This document shows, piece after piece, positions 9,025 through 17,545 of a stretch of 23,443 nt of DNA. The notes under the pieces were generated by a model. The model searched no databases. It saw nothing but the letters and a program-made list of their open reading frames with translations, and was not told where the DNA came from. Source of the stretch: a virus; the IMG/VR virus record IMGVR_UViG_3300048554_000090, positions 1 through 23,443 of that record, one strand, 5' to 3'. Every line of letters starts with the position of its first letter. Positions within the stretch are counted from its first letter, which is position 1. Position numbers and translations under genes: made by a program.

Positions 9025-10026
9025 CTATACGACTGCGTATCCATAACCACCGATAATATTCCAACCATTGGAACCATCCCAAATAAGTTGTGCTGTATCT
9101 AGTGGATCAAATTCTATACTAGTTCCTTGTGCAAAGGTAGCAGGTGCTAGTGTCACTGTTCCAGATCCACCACCACGTCTTGCAAATATTTTTATTTCAC
9201 CGTTAACCGTACCATTTGCTAGTGTCACTGTACCCGAAGAAGATCCTGTCAAGGATATGAATCCTGCACTAACAGGTGCAGCTTGACTATTAGCAGCAGT
9301 TGCATAACTCACTGCGGCTTTACTTATATTTACAGATCCAGTTCCTTTTGAAACCAAATCCAAATTTATATTTCCGTCTGTTCCTATGGCCTCAATAACT
9401 GGTGCTGTACCTGCACCCTTATCAGATATTTTAACATTATTTCTACTAGGGCTAAATGTATCCGTAAAAGATAATACCGCATTTCCAAGAGAGTCAGCTA
9501 AGTATTCATGAATTCTAGGTCTCTCTATGACAGGAGAAATTATATTTTTATTTGTGATAGTTGCGGAGTTATTATTTAATACAAGAGTGTCACTGTCTGT
9601 TAAACTAGGTACATTAAGATTATGGTTTGCAGTTAAAGAACCCGCAACAATAGAGTATTTGTGACTTGAGTTATCATCAAACATACTAATGTTAAGTAGT
9701 GATGGATTGTTTAGTTGAGCACTGTCCAGAGTTTTATTGCTCATAGTCTGAACAGCAGTGTTAACTAGAACTGTTCCTGACGAATCTGGTAAGTCAATGT
9801 TAACTTCAACATTACCACCAACAGCGCCCAATTTAGTACGTGCTGATGTGCCTAAAATATCTAATCCACTGTCTGTAAGTTGTGATGTACCTGAACCGAT
9901 ATTAGATCCACCTAAAACATCATATAGTTCTGTGAAGTTGGCATTGATCTTTATACCAGTAGTACGTAATGTATCTCCTGTTCTGTCATTCGCAGAAAGA
10001 CCTGTGTTGATTGTTTGTTTTGCCAT
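9025..10026 (-). CDS. 333-residue short fibre-like tail protein
   Basis: The N-terminus holds TGDTLRTTGIKINANFTELY (residues 16-35), an anchor motif seen at the base of many phage tail fibres. Two copies of a strand motif follow: TMSNKTLDSAQLNNP (about 94-108) and TITNKNIISPVI (about 156-167), the T-N-K-T-L-x-S-P repeat of tail fibres. The C-terminus (GEIKIFARRGGGSGTVTLAP ... LIWDGSNGWNIIGGYG) looks like a complete distal tip. It therefore appears to be a whole small fibre or decoration protein rather than a fragment. It has its own TATAAATA box 26 bases upstream, and it sits between the gp7-like and gp8 wedge genes, which suggests a baseplate-bound location. Receptor binding is possible but unproven. 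Confidence 0.75.
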   Translation of the reverse strand: MAKQTINTGLSANDRTGDTLRTTGIKINANFTELYDVLGGSNIGSGTSQLTDSGLDILGTSARTKLGAVGGNVEVNIDLPDSSGTVLVNTAVQTMSNKTLDSAQLNNPSLLNISMFDDNSSHKYSIVAGSLTANHNLNVPSLTDSDTLVLNNNSATITNKNIISPVIERPRIHEYLADSLGNAVLSFTDTFSPSRNNVKISDKGAGTAPVIEAIGTDGNINLDLVSKGTGSVNISKAAVSYATAANSQAAPVSAGFISLTGSSSGTVTLANGTVNGEIKIFARRGGGSGTVTLAPATFAQGTSIEFDPLDTAQLIWDGSNGWNIIGGYGYAVV

Positions 10027-10052
10027 AACTTACTCTCTAGCTTGATTTATAT

Positions 10053-10060
10053 TATTTATA
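10053..10060 (-). promoter_or_regulatory. late promoter box before the 333-residue fibre-like gene
   Basis: A perfect TATAAATA reading leftward lies 26 bases before the start codon, in the short gap after the 350-residue gene. T4-like phages transcribe late genes from this single -10-like box using gp55, gp33 and the gp45 clamp. Sequence and spacing are seen; activity is inferred. Confidence 0.7.
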
Positions 10061-10064
10061 CATG

Positions 10065-11117
10065 TTAGAATACATAATTAGCCGAATCTGCAGCATTATC
10101 TAAGTCGAATAATGTCGAGAACTTATTACCATCCATAGTAGATTCTACTGTAATGACACCATCTGAATCTTGGTCCATAGTGAGAACCAAACCATTTGCA
10201 GAGTCATCCATAAATGTGCCTGAAAGACCTAAGATGTTATAAGCATCTCTATCAGCATCCAAGTCTTGGATTTGAATTTCACCAAGGTCTCTGAACTCAG
10301 TTCCTGTTGCGAAACGTCTAATGCCTGTGGCACTGTCTGCTAAAAGAAGTGTCATAGAAGTTTCCGCTTGCATACTCATTGCAGCGATTTCTTCAGAAAC
10401 AACCTGTTCAGTGATTGGATCGCCAATCTCATCCTGATCTCTAGAAAGACCTATATCATTAACAAGTTCTAATAAAAGTTCTGAACCAAGGTATACTCCT
10501 GCAGGATGAACAAATAGTTTATATGTGTCAACCCAATCTTTAAGAGGAAGACCAATCCTAATCAAAACTGACATAACTTGATATAGTTTATCATCAGTAA
10601 TAAACTTACGTGACTCAGGACCAATAACAGAGGCAAACTCTTTTATTTGCTGTCCACCAGTATTAATGCTATCTTGTTCATAGTCGATTGCTGGCCCGAC
10701 TTTGAATATACTTTCTTTAGGGTATAGTATCTGTGGATCTTCACCAAAGAATCCTCTAAAGAACTGCTCAATACTATACTTAGTACCTTTAGATCTGTAG
10801 AGAGTGTTAGAAAACTTAATAGCTTCTCTTTTATTTAAGAACCCCCCAAAGTACGCTTGACCTAGAAGAAGTTCATCTTCAAGATATTGCAATAGCTTAT
10901 CAGGAACTTGTGTAGCATCTCTAGAAGAATATAATCTCTTTATTTGACCAGATGGGTTGTCTGCAGAATCCATAAACTCATAATATGCTTCAAATAAAGA
11001 TTTAATATTTGGAAAATCTTCTTTGAAATATTCTGGTAATACATTATCAATCTCATTCTTAAAGAGATTTAAATCTGTACGATTATTGTCTAGTAATGTT
11101 TTATCTTGCTTTGACAT
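10065..11117 (-). CDS. baseplate wedge protein with gp7/P2 gpI-like N-terminal domain
   Basis: Residues about 15-200 resemble the P2 gpI / wedge-initiator type of protein: LPEYFKEDFPNIKSLFEAYY, a long acidic helix (VPDKLLQYLEDELL), and YRSKGTKYSIEQFFRGFFG (107-125). The K-G-T-x-x-S-I-x-x-F signature is typical of gpI-like proteins and of a conserved cyanophage baseplate protein. The C-terminal third (about 240-350) is acidic and rich in D, S and A, with no recognisable family. At 350 residues it is far shorter than T4 gp7 (over 1,000), but the position directly after gp6 matches gene 7. Its ATG overlaps the gp6 stop (TAATG), suggesting coupled translation and stoichiometric wedge assembly. 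The gp7 equivalence is an inference from order and the gpI-like domain. Confidence 0.7.
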   Translation of the reverse strand: MSKQDKTLLDNNRTDLNLFKNEIDNVLPEYFKEDFPNIKSLFEAYYEFMDSADNPSGQIKRLYSSRDATQVPDKLLQYLEDELLLGQAYFGGFLNKREAIKFSNTLYRSKGTKYSIEQFFRGFFGEDPQILYPKESIFKVGPAIDYEQDSINTGGQQIKEFASVIGPESRKFITDDKLYQVMSVLIRIGLPLKDWVDTYKLFVHPAGVYLGSELLLELVNDIGLSRDQDEIGDPITEQVVSEEIAAMSMQAETSMTLLLADSATGIRRFATGTEFRDLGEIQIQDLDADRDAYNILGLSGTFMDDSANGLVLTMDQDSDGVITVESTMDGNKFSTLFDLDNAADSANYVF

Positions 11118-13123
11118 TAGTTTGTGGCACTTACAGTTACAGCAGTTGTGGTTGATCTATCAGTATCAAAGTTTAAAATCTCATTTCTTGTAGGTGCTAA
11201 TGCACTTTGATTAGCTGGTACAGCAGCTAGTTTGATAAATGTTAGTCCTGCAGATATACTTGTCGGGTTAAAGTAGTTAATAGTAACTACCCCTGTTGCA
11301 GAATTGAAGCTGCCAACATTATCTATTATCACGGCATTACCTGCAATAGCAATAACTTGAATGATATTAGAACTTAGTTTGTTTCTAAGTGTACAGGTTT
11401 GAGCTTGGAAAGTAAACTCGTTGCTAGTAATAATATACTCATTATCATCAGGTGCGGCAATGGGTACGGGATACTGCAATTGTTGATTGTTAGAAACTTT
11501 TGTTGCTGAAAGTTTTGACTTAATAGTCGTGGTATTCTCACCACTTAAACTATTTAACACCATGAAGTTTGCAGCATCATTATATCTTTGACTCACAACT
11601 AAATCAACAATATTATTAATATCATCAGTAGAAGTGGCATCAACATCTAAAAGTAAACTGTTAATAACAGAAATCAAAGTAGGTGCTGTGGGAGTAAACC
11701 TCTGCTGCATTCTAATATTTGCTCTAGTAGACAAAATAGAAATAGAAGATTCATCTATAAGGGATAAGACATTCGATCTTCTAAAGGCTTGTTTGAACCC
11801 ACCAGTATTATTAGTGAAGTAAGAAGATATTGTATTTTTGACCTGATCCTGAACAGCATTCAAAGTTAAATCTGTGAGTTTAGGATTGAACTGGAAGAAA
11901 GTATCCATTTCAATAAAGGTTTCTATTGGATCAATAAATCTTATGTTGAAGGATACGATGGAAAGTTGTGCTGCTAACTCTCGTATCGCTTGTTTAGTGC
12001 TTGCAATTGTAGCTGCAGTCACATCATCTTCAAACAAAATAGATATGTATACTGCGCCAAACTCAGGTTCCACCGCTTCTTCGCCGCCCCATGATGCAAT
12101 GTCTTCAATAAGTGTGGAATAGCTTTGTAGAATTAAAGATGAATAGTCTTCTGCAGTAACCATACGGTTCTGAGTAGCATATTGAAAAGGAGCATTCTTA
12201 CGAATGGATTCAATACTTTCCTTTTCATCACCACCAATAGAGTTGACATATGTTATCACATTTATATCAGAGGTTATAACTCCTGACGTAAACTGAGAAA
12301 CAGGTGTGAATATAGTAGCATTATTAGCAGCATTTCCCTTTACTGACAGATATTCAACTTCAATACGATTACCTGCTTGTGGTGCTATACCAAATGTCTC
12401 ACCATCACCAAAGGATAGCTCGAAATATCCATTAGGAGATTCTTTTAAAATGTAGATAGTCGAGTTAGAACTAATAGAAGTTACATTTACAATGTTTTGA
12501 TATGTGGTAAAATCTACTGAGGTAGCACTGGTATATACTTTTACGGTAACAGTGTCAGCGTCTAGTGTTCCATCAGGAATAACGTAAACAGGATTATCTT
12601 CATATTCACCAACTAAAAATGTTTTAGTTTTTAATGTTCCTTCAAAAATAGAAATACGATTAGAACCATCATTTGTTTTAAACTCATAAAATCCTGTTCC
12701 ATCATCAGTTGCCGTAAACGACTCTACGGTTTGAAACGTGTAGGACACATCGTCAACATTTGAGGTGAACTGTGTGTATGCAGGTAAGGATACTGTTTGC
12801 TCACGTCCTGCTGCAGTAGTATTAAACGTAAGTCTAACCTTTGCCTGTGCTGCAGTATCTGTATCAGGAACATACCCAATACCTTCAGATAGTGATACAA
12901 CTGAACTTCTCAACTGTGCGGTTGGGAGATACGACTCGTTTAAAGCAAAGTTTGCAATCAAAGCATTTAAGTGCGTGTTATATGCCAATACATCAAGAAT
13001 ATTTGACAATCCTGATGCCTCAAAGTTATAGTCTTTGAATTCATCTTTATTAGCAAGATAGTCTTTTAGATTACTCTTAATATTATTAAAGTCTAAGGCT
13101 GATGATTTAATCGTTGTTGCCAT
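11117..13123 (-). CDS. 6: baseplate wedge protein, gp6-like (gpJ family)
   Basis: The 668-residue length is almost that of T4 gp6 (660). The N-terminal segment has FKDYNFEASGLSNILDVLAY and HLNALIANFALNESYLPTA, and the central signature is IRKNAPFQYATQNRMVTAEDY (around residues 310-330), the hallmark of the gp6 / phage P2 gpJ family. In T4, gp6 dimers form the continuous inner ring of the baseplate together with gp25 and gp53. The gene begins one base after the gp25 stop, and its own stop overlaps the next start. No unusual features were noted apart from ordinary beta-rich C-terminal divergence. Confidence 0.92.
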   Translation of the reverse strand: MATTIKSSALDFNNIKSNLKDYLANKDEFKDYNFEASGLSNILDVLAYNTHLNALIANFALNESYLPTAQLRSSVVSLSEGIGYVPDTDTAAQAKVRLTFNTTAAGREQTVSLPAYTQFTSNVDDVSYTFQTVESFTATDDGTGFYEFKTNDGSNRISIFEGTLKTKTFLVGEYEDNPVYVIPDGTLDADTVTVKVYTSATSVDFTTYQNIVNVTSISSNSTIYILKESPNGYFELSFGDGETFGIAPQAGNRIEVEYLSVKGNAANNATIFTPVSQFTSGVITSDINVITYVNSIGGDEKESIESIRKNAPFQYATQNRMVTAEDYSSLILQSYSTLIEDIASWGGEEAVEPEFGAVYISILFEDDVTAATIASTKQAIRELAAQLSIVSFNIRFIDPIETFIEMDTFFQFNPKLTDLTLNAVQDQVKNTISSYFTNNTGGFKQAFRRSNVLSLIDESSISILSTRANIRMQQRFTPTAPTLISVINSLLLDVDATSTDDINNIVDLVVSQRYNDAANFMVLNSLSGENTTTIKSKLSATKVSNNQQLQYPVPIAAPDDNEYIITSNEFTFQAQTCTLRNKLSSNIIQVIAIAGNAVIIDNVGSFNSATGVVTINYFNPTSISAGLTFIKLAAVPANQSALAPTRNEILNFDTDRSTTTAVTVSATN

Positions 13124-13124
13124 T

Positions 13125-13571
13125 TTATCTTAACCTTGATAATGAAGTTGTGAATATTACAACTTCTTCTGTGTTTATAACTTGAAACTCTATGTAAATA
13201 CTTATAGAGTTTCTTTCCTCTTGATAGCTTACCGACACTTCTCTTACAATAGCTCTTGGTTCATAAGCATTGATAGCTCTTATTATATTTTCACGTGTCT
13301 CTTCTTCAATCTCATTGTCGGCAAGTTCAAATAGAAGTGCTCTTATATTACCGCCATAGAAAGGCTCAAAAGGCTTTTCAAAATAGTCTGTCAAAATAAG
13401 ATTTTTTACGGCTTGCTTTACAGCAGCCGCTTCTTTTTTAACAAATATTTCTCCATTTGGTTTAGCAGTGAAAGACAGATCTACATCTTTGTATTCTTTA
13501 CGTCTACCACCGATTAAAGTAGATTGACTAAGATTACCATCTTCCTTTGCTAATACTCTAGTTGTTGCCAT
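13125..13571 (-). CDS. 25: baseplate wedge protein gp25
   Basis: A 148-residue protein with the gp25/W family core: LTDYFEKPFEPFYGGNIRAL (a G-x-R-P-F-x-P-x-x-G-like segment), LFELADNEIEEETRENIIRA, and NAYEPRA containing the conserved EPR motif. It closes with an ISIYIEFQV strand. T4 gp25 (132 residues) binds gp6 and gp53 and nucleates sheath polymerisation. The order gp25-gp6 is as in many contractile systems. A late promoter box lies about 22 bases upstream, overlapping the end of the spike gene, which makes this the first gene of a wedge sub-operon. Confidence 0.93.
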   Translation of the reverse strand: MATTRVLAKEDGNLSQSTLIGGRRKEYKDVDLSFTAKPNGEIFVKKEAAAVKQAVKNLILTDYFEKPFEPFYGGNIRALLFELADNEIEEETRENIIRAINAYEPRAIVREVSVSYQEERNSISIYIEFQVINTEEVVIFTTSLSRLR

Positions 13572-13593
13572 TAGGTCTTCTCTATTTTACTGT

Positions 13594-13601
13594 TATTTAT
13601 A
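13594..13601 (-). promoter_or_regulatory. late promoter box before gp25, overlapping the spike stop codon
   Basis: A perfect leftward TATAAATA lies 22 bases before the gp25 start. The TAA that ends the 814-residue spike gene is contained within the box (TTA-TAA-ATA), so promoter and stop codon share bases. It would start transcription of the gp25-gp6-gp7-like wedge genes. Confidence 0.7.
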
Positions 13602-16041
13602 ATGATTTTGCGAAGGAAACATCAAAACCTGCGTTCCAAGTTCCTGCAGATCCTGCACCGCCTTGTCTCCATGTACTCTCATCATAATGAATAAACGAAG
13701 GATAACCACCAATACCGGGACGAACTCCACGTGCCTTTGCGTTCTTAACTAAAATACGAATATACCGTTGGTAGAGGAATGCGTTTTCTGACGGCATTAT
13801 TCTGACGCCATTTAGCATTAAATAATGATCAGCTGCTTCTCCTTTTGGATGGTTTTGAGTTCCAGTATCTCTTTTAGCCCTACCACCATTTGAAGTTATC
13901 TGTGCAGTATATTCCTGACCAAGTTCACGAACAGCAGCCGCAATCGCATCAACAATATTTTGATTAGGCCAATTTATTCGGTCTGGTCCTCTAGAGTGAG
14001 TTACAACACCATCACTTGGTGGAATGGCAGACTGTTCTATCGCACGTGCTTCTAATGTTTCATTATCTTCTAACAAACATTCTATTAGCTCACCTTTAGA
14101 TAACAACTGTCTATTATATTCAGTAGAAACTTTTCTGTTAAATCTTCCTGTCCAGTTGTCATCAATATCAGGCATTATTAAAATAAGTCTTGCCTTTAAA
14201 ACTGGTTGATCGTTCTTGCACTCTAAAGTATCGTATGACAAAATCATTTCATCAAAGAAACTCACATCCTTTACATACTCTGCAATATCAAACAAATCTA
14301 AGTTGTTTTCTGCACCGCTTTGATCCACCACTTTGTATACAACAGCCTTGCCTTTAGCTTTTAAATCGTTTATACTTTTTGGTGTTATTACTTCAGATGG
14401 ACCAGGTTTATAAATGCCTTCTGATACAACTAGATTTATACCTTTAAACCTATCAGTATTAGTTTGCACCTTTTTCAATATAAGACTGTGTAAGTATAGG
14501 TTTCTAGCAAGCTCTCTTTTCACAGACAATGATTTTATGAACTTAAGGTTTGTTGCATCTTCTGATCCCAAAAACTTTGCTATGGTAATATTGTCCGACA
14601 ACTTAGTTTTTATAGTGATATCATCTTGCTTCAGAGGATTGTACTTATCTTCAGGAACAATACTTACTACATTGTTTTTGGGTATATATGTTGCAGCAAG
14701 TCTAGGCGAGTAAATACTTACAGGCTTATTACCTAAGATAGGAGTAGACTCTTGCTTTACTGTTCTACCAATCCGTTTAGGGGTTGGATTATTATATTCA
14801 GAACAAATAAGATTTTCTTTAAGTAGTTGGCCCATAAACTGAGTGTTGCCTAAGTTAGCAGCATCTCGTAGCTTTGATCTAGCCTTGGCAGTAGTCATAT
14901 CTCCTGTAGAAATACCGCCATAATCTTTTGACTTGTCGATAAAGTTCTTTAAGTAGTCGCCCTTGTCAATGATCACCTTACGAATACCACCTGCTGCCTT
15001 AAGCAAGTATGTAAGAACATTTGTCGAAGTTGGCGTAGTGATAGTAGGAGTCGCAGTATTAGTAATACTACCTGCAGTTCCTGTAACTGCTTCTCCATAG
15101 TTTTGAGACTGAGTTACTGTTGAAGTAGTCGCAGTTCCATCTAGGTCTCCATGGAATGTCGGGGCAGTGATACCTTTATCAAACACAGCGCCGTTACCCA
15201 CAAAGTCAACAGCAGTGCCACCTATGACTCCACTACCACCTTGTACAGTCATATTTTGTGCTGAAGCAGTCACGTTATCTGAAGCAATATTAATATAGTC
15301 CTGTGAGGTGATGTTCATTTCACCACTAGAGAATAAACCAACATTACCATTAACGTTATAATCAAGATTACCTTTGACATTGTGTTGATGTCCACCCAAG
15401 AACACATCAGTAACTAAACCAGTTGAGTAGGTTGTTATTGGACCTGTAACAGAAGTCTGTAATCCGTTGCCAACATTCTTTTCTTCTGATCCCTTTACAG
15501 TCTCTACTTTATTACCATTCACTGTAACATTGTAATCTAAACAATCAACATTAAACTCTCCTACAACCTTTATGTTTAGGTTGCCTTTATATACTAGTTG
15601 TGCATCGCCTTCAACAATAACATCATTAGTACCGCCGATTATCTCAACCTTACGCTTCTTAGAACTAATGATGATACTACCATCAGGAGATAGTTCTATA
15701 CCGCTACCCTCAAAGTGCTTGATAAGGATGCGTTCATTTCCATCAGTATCATCAACTTCCCACACGTGACCCTTCTCAGATTTAGATACTTGGTTTTTGC
15801 CATAGTCTGATGAGATCTTATCGCCTGAGGATATTTCCATCCCATCGTATTGTGCAAAAAACTCTAGATCGTTTCTAGCAACGCCTCTTGCTTCTTTTGC
15901 AATATTACTTGAAAAGAAATATCCTGTCTCAGGATACTTACCTGTAGGATCTTCAGGAAGATTTGAAACCTTATCAGACGCTCTACGATCAATAGCTTCT
16001 TGCGTAAGTGATGATAGATTATTTGGGTATACAATAGCCAT
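13597..16041 (-). CDS. gp5C-like beta-helix tail spike fused to an M15-type peptidase
   Basis: Residues about 85-130 (EKGHVWEVDDTDGNERI, IELSPDGSIIISS) and 140-250 (VIVEGDAQLVYKGNLNIKVV, then GNKVETVKGSEEKNVGNG) closely resemble the C-terminal triple beta-helix of T4 gp5, the needle that pierces the outer membrane. Unlike T4 gp5, no lysozyme or OB fold precedes it; those are in the 309-residue gene. Residues about 320-690 are of unknown fold. The C-terminal domain (about 690-814) has NHPKGEAADH (H731, D738) and FIHYDESTWR (H785, D787), the H-x6-D and H-x-[HD] zinc-site pattern of M15 D,D-carboxypeptidase/endopeptidase-type enzymes. Cleavage of peptidoglycan cross-links is therefore predicted. 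At 814 residues it is larger than all of T4 gp5 (575). It starts one base after the stop of the 500-residue gene. Confidence 0.85.
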   Translation of the reverse strand: MAIVYPNNLSSLTQEAIDRRASDKVSNLPEDPTGKYPETGYFFSSNIAKEARGVARNDLEFFAQYDGMEISSGDKISSDYGKNQVSKSEKGHVWEVDDTDGNERILIKHFEGSGIELSPDGSIIISSKKRKVEIIGGTNDVIVEGDAQLVYKGNLNIKVVGEFNVDCLDYNVTVNGNKVETVKGSEEKNVGNGLQTSVTGPITTYSTGLVTDVFLGGHQHNVKGNLDYNVNGNVGLFSSGEMNITSQDYINIASDNVTASAQNMTVQGGSGVIGGTAVDFVGNGAVFDKGITAPTFHGDLDGTATTSTVTQSQNYGEAVTGTAGSITNTATPTITTPTSTNVLTYLLKAAGGIRKVIIDKGDYLKNFIDKSKDYGGISTGDMTTAKARSKLRDAANLGNTQFMGQLLKENLICSEYNNPTPKRIGRTVKQESTPILGNKPVSIYSPRLAATYIPKNNVVSIVPEDKYNPLKQDDITIKTKLSDNITIAKFLGSEDATNLKFIKSLSVKRELARNLYLHSLILKKVQTNTDRFKGINLVVSEGIYKPGPSEVITPKSINDLKAKGKAVVYKVVDQSGAENNLDLFDIAEYVKDVSFFDEMILSYDTLECKNDQPVLKARLILIMPDIDDNWTGRFNRKVSTEYNRQLLSKGELIECLLEDNETLEARAIEQSAIPPSDGVVTHSRGPDRINWPNQNIVDAIAAAVRELGQEYTAQITSNGGRAKRDTGTQNHPKGEAADHYLMLNGVRIMPSENAFLYQRYIRILVKNAKARGVRPGIGGYPSFIHYDESTWRQGGAGSAGTWNAGFDVSFAKSL

Positions 16042-16042
16042 A

Positions 16043-17545
16043 CTAGTTTCCTAAACCATCTATTATTTGTTTTTGCGTTAAAGGTTCTGACTTTCTTGGA
16101 TCATAGCCCTTTATATTTTCTTTTCCAAACCAAATCCTTGCAGCATTTTGCACATCCCACCATGGGGATTCTGTTGTACTTAGAATATCATATAATCCTA
16201 GTGTCTGTATGCCCGGTTTTACATTATAAATAGCTTCCATAAGTTTTTTTACTGTTTTTATTTGTGATGAGTTTACTTTCCATTCAAGTTCTTCAAGAGC
16301 AATCAATATAGTTCTTTTTGCATGATTAGGAAGATCATTACTTGAATAGTATACACCAGTTCCTTCTATCTCTAGGGGTCTACCTCTATATGCAATACCT
16401 GCCTGATCTATGAAAAAATGAGGCTCTAATCCTTGATCGTAATCGTCAACAAATACTTGATGATACCCTTCAATAGTGCCCTTTCCATCAGAAGCAAATA
16501 CATTCCATGCTTCCCATACCATTTGTGTAACATCTCTTTTTAGATTTGCAACTTCAGTTTCAACTTCTGATATGTCTTCAATAGGATCGAATATTTTTGT
16601 ACTAATGTCTGTTGTACTTTCTCTCCAAACATTAATATAGTTATCAGTTCTTTTTGTGGGTATGTCTACGCTAACTGCAGTTGGTTCTAATGCTTTAGAC
16701 GCTCTGTTATCTATTTTAAGTACGACTTCTCGTAACTCTGCGTCTGGTTTATCTGAATACTTTTTCAATACAGAAACAGCCTTATCTATATCACCCTTTT
16801 GTTTAAGCTCGACAATATCCTTTATATCATTAGATGGAATGGTTAATAAAACATCTCCCTTTTTAGCCACAGATCCTAAGAGATTTTCTGTTGACTGAAA
16901 AGTATTCTCAACAAGATTTTCAACTAAACCAGAAAATCCAGAAAAAGAATTTTTTATTAATTTATCTAAAGACGATACTTGGCTTAGAACTGTGCTTGAT
17001 GCCAATGAAGATAATCCTTTAGTTGTATTTAAAACATCTCCTAGTACGTTGTCAAGTATATTATCTCTTGCAAGTTCAGTCAAAACATTACTACCAACAA
17101 TATTTGTTATTTCATCTGAGCTTGCTGTAGTAGTTGACTTAACAACCTCTGCCAAAGCTTCAGGGAATGGGGCAGAGATGGCAACATCTAAAAATCCGTT
17201 TGCCGAAAGTCTACTATCACCTGTAATGGTGGATAAATCTGTAGCATCAGATCCAACCTTTTTTACCAGTTCGTCTTTCTTGGCACTAGAGTCTAACTGT
17301 ACTACACCAACTTTCTTTTTTATCTGACTAGGAACAGATCCATCAACACCCGATATTATATCTCTATCAGAGTTAGTGACACTTTTAAACCCTCCTGATG
17401 TAGAGTTGTCTGGCTTATATTTAAAACTAAATGCTGTGTCGAAAACTTCATTTAATATATTAGTTTTTTTACTAGAGGATTCTAGATCTAATAATCTTTC
17501 TACAGCATTAATACCGTCTTGCAACTTCTCCTTTGGTAATGACAT
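16043..17545 (-). CDS. hub-associated 500-residue protein with degenerate amidase/PGRP-like C-terminal domain
   Basis: It lies between the two halves of gp5-like sequence. Residues 1-330 are low in known motifs, rich in S, D, K and V, and probably mainly helical (LLDLESSSKKTNILNEVF; VLTELARDNILDNVLGDVL). Residues about 335-470 resemble the amidase_2/PGRP fold in order: YHQVFVDDY, PHFFIDQAGIAYRGRPLE (like YHFlIdxdGxvyeGRPle), GTGVYYSSND, RTILIALEEL, a helix with VKKLMEAIYNV, then TLGLYDI and ESPWWDV. Positions that carry zinc ligands in active amidases seem changed: the GHxD-type His is Leu in LGLYDI, and the CPG-type Cys is Ser in ESPWWDV. It may therefore bind peptidoglycan without cutting it. 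Both ends are tightly linked to its neighbours (TAATG with the lysozyme gene). The fold call is an inference by eye. Confidence 0.6.
   Translation of the reverse strand: MSLPKEKLQDGINAVERLLDLESSSKKTNILNEVFDTAFSFKYKPDNSTSGGFKSVTNSDRDIISGVDGSVPSQIKKKVGVVQLDSSAKKDELVKKVGSDATDLSTITGDSRLSANGFLDVAISAPFPEALAEVVKSTTTASSDEITNIVGSNVLTELARDNILDNVLGDVLNTTKGLSSLASSTVLSQVSSLDKLIKNSFSGFSGLVENLVENTFQSTENLLGSVAKKGDVLLTIPSNDIKDIVELKQKGDIDKAVSVLKKYSDKPDAELREVVLKIDNRASKALEPTAVSVDIPTKRTDNYINVWRESTTDISTKIFDPIEDISEVETEVANLKRDVTQMVWEAWNVFASDGKGTIEGYHQVFVDDYDQGLEPHFFIDQAGIAYRGRPLEIEGTGVYYSSNDLPNHAKRTILIALEELEWKVNSSQIKTVKKLMEAIYNVKPGIQTLGLYDILSTTESPWWDVQNAARIWFGKENIKGYDPRKSEPLTQKQIIDGLGN

Noticed and set aside
16225-16232. 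TATAAATA reading rightward within the 500-residue hub gene
   Set aside because: It is antisense inside a coding region with no gene to drive; likely a chance match.
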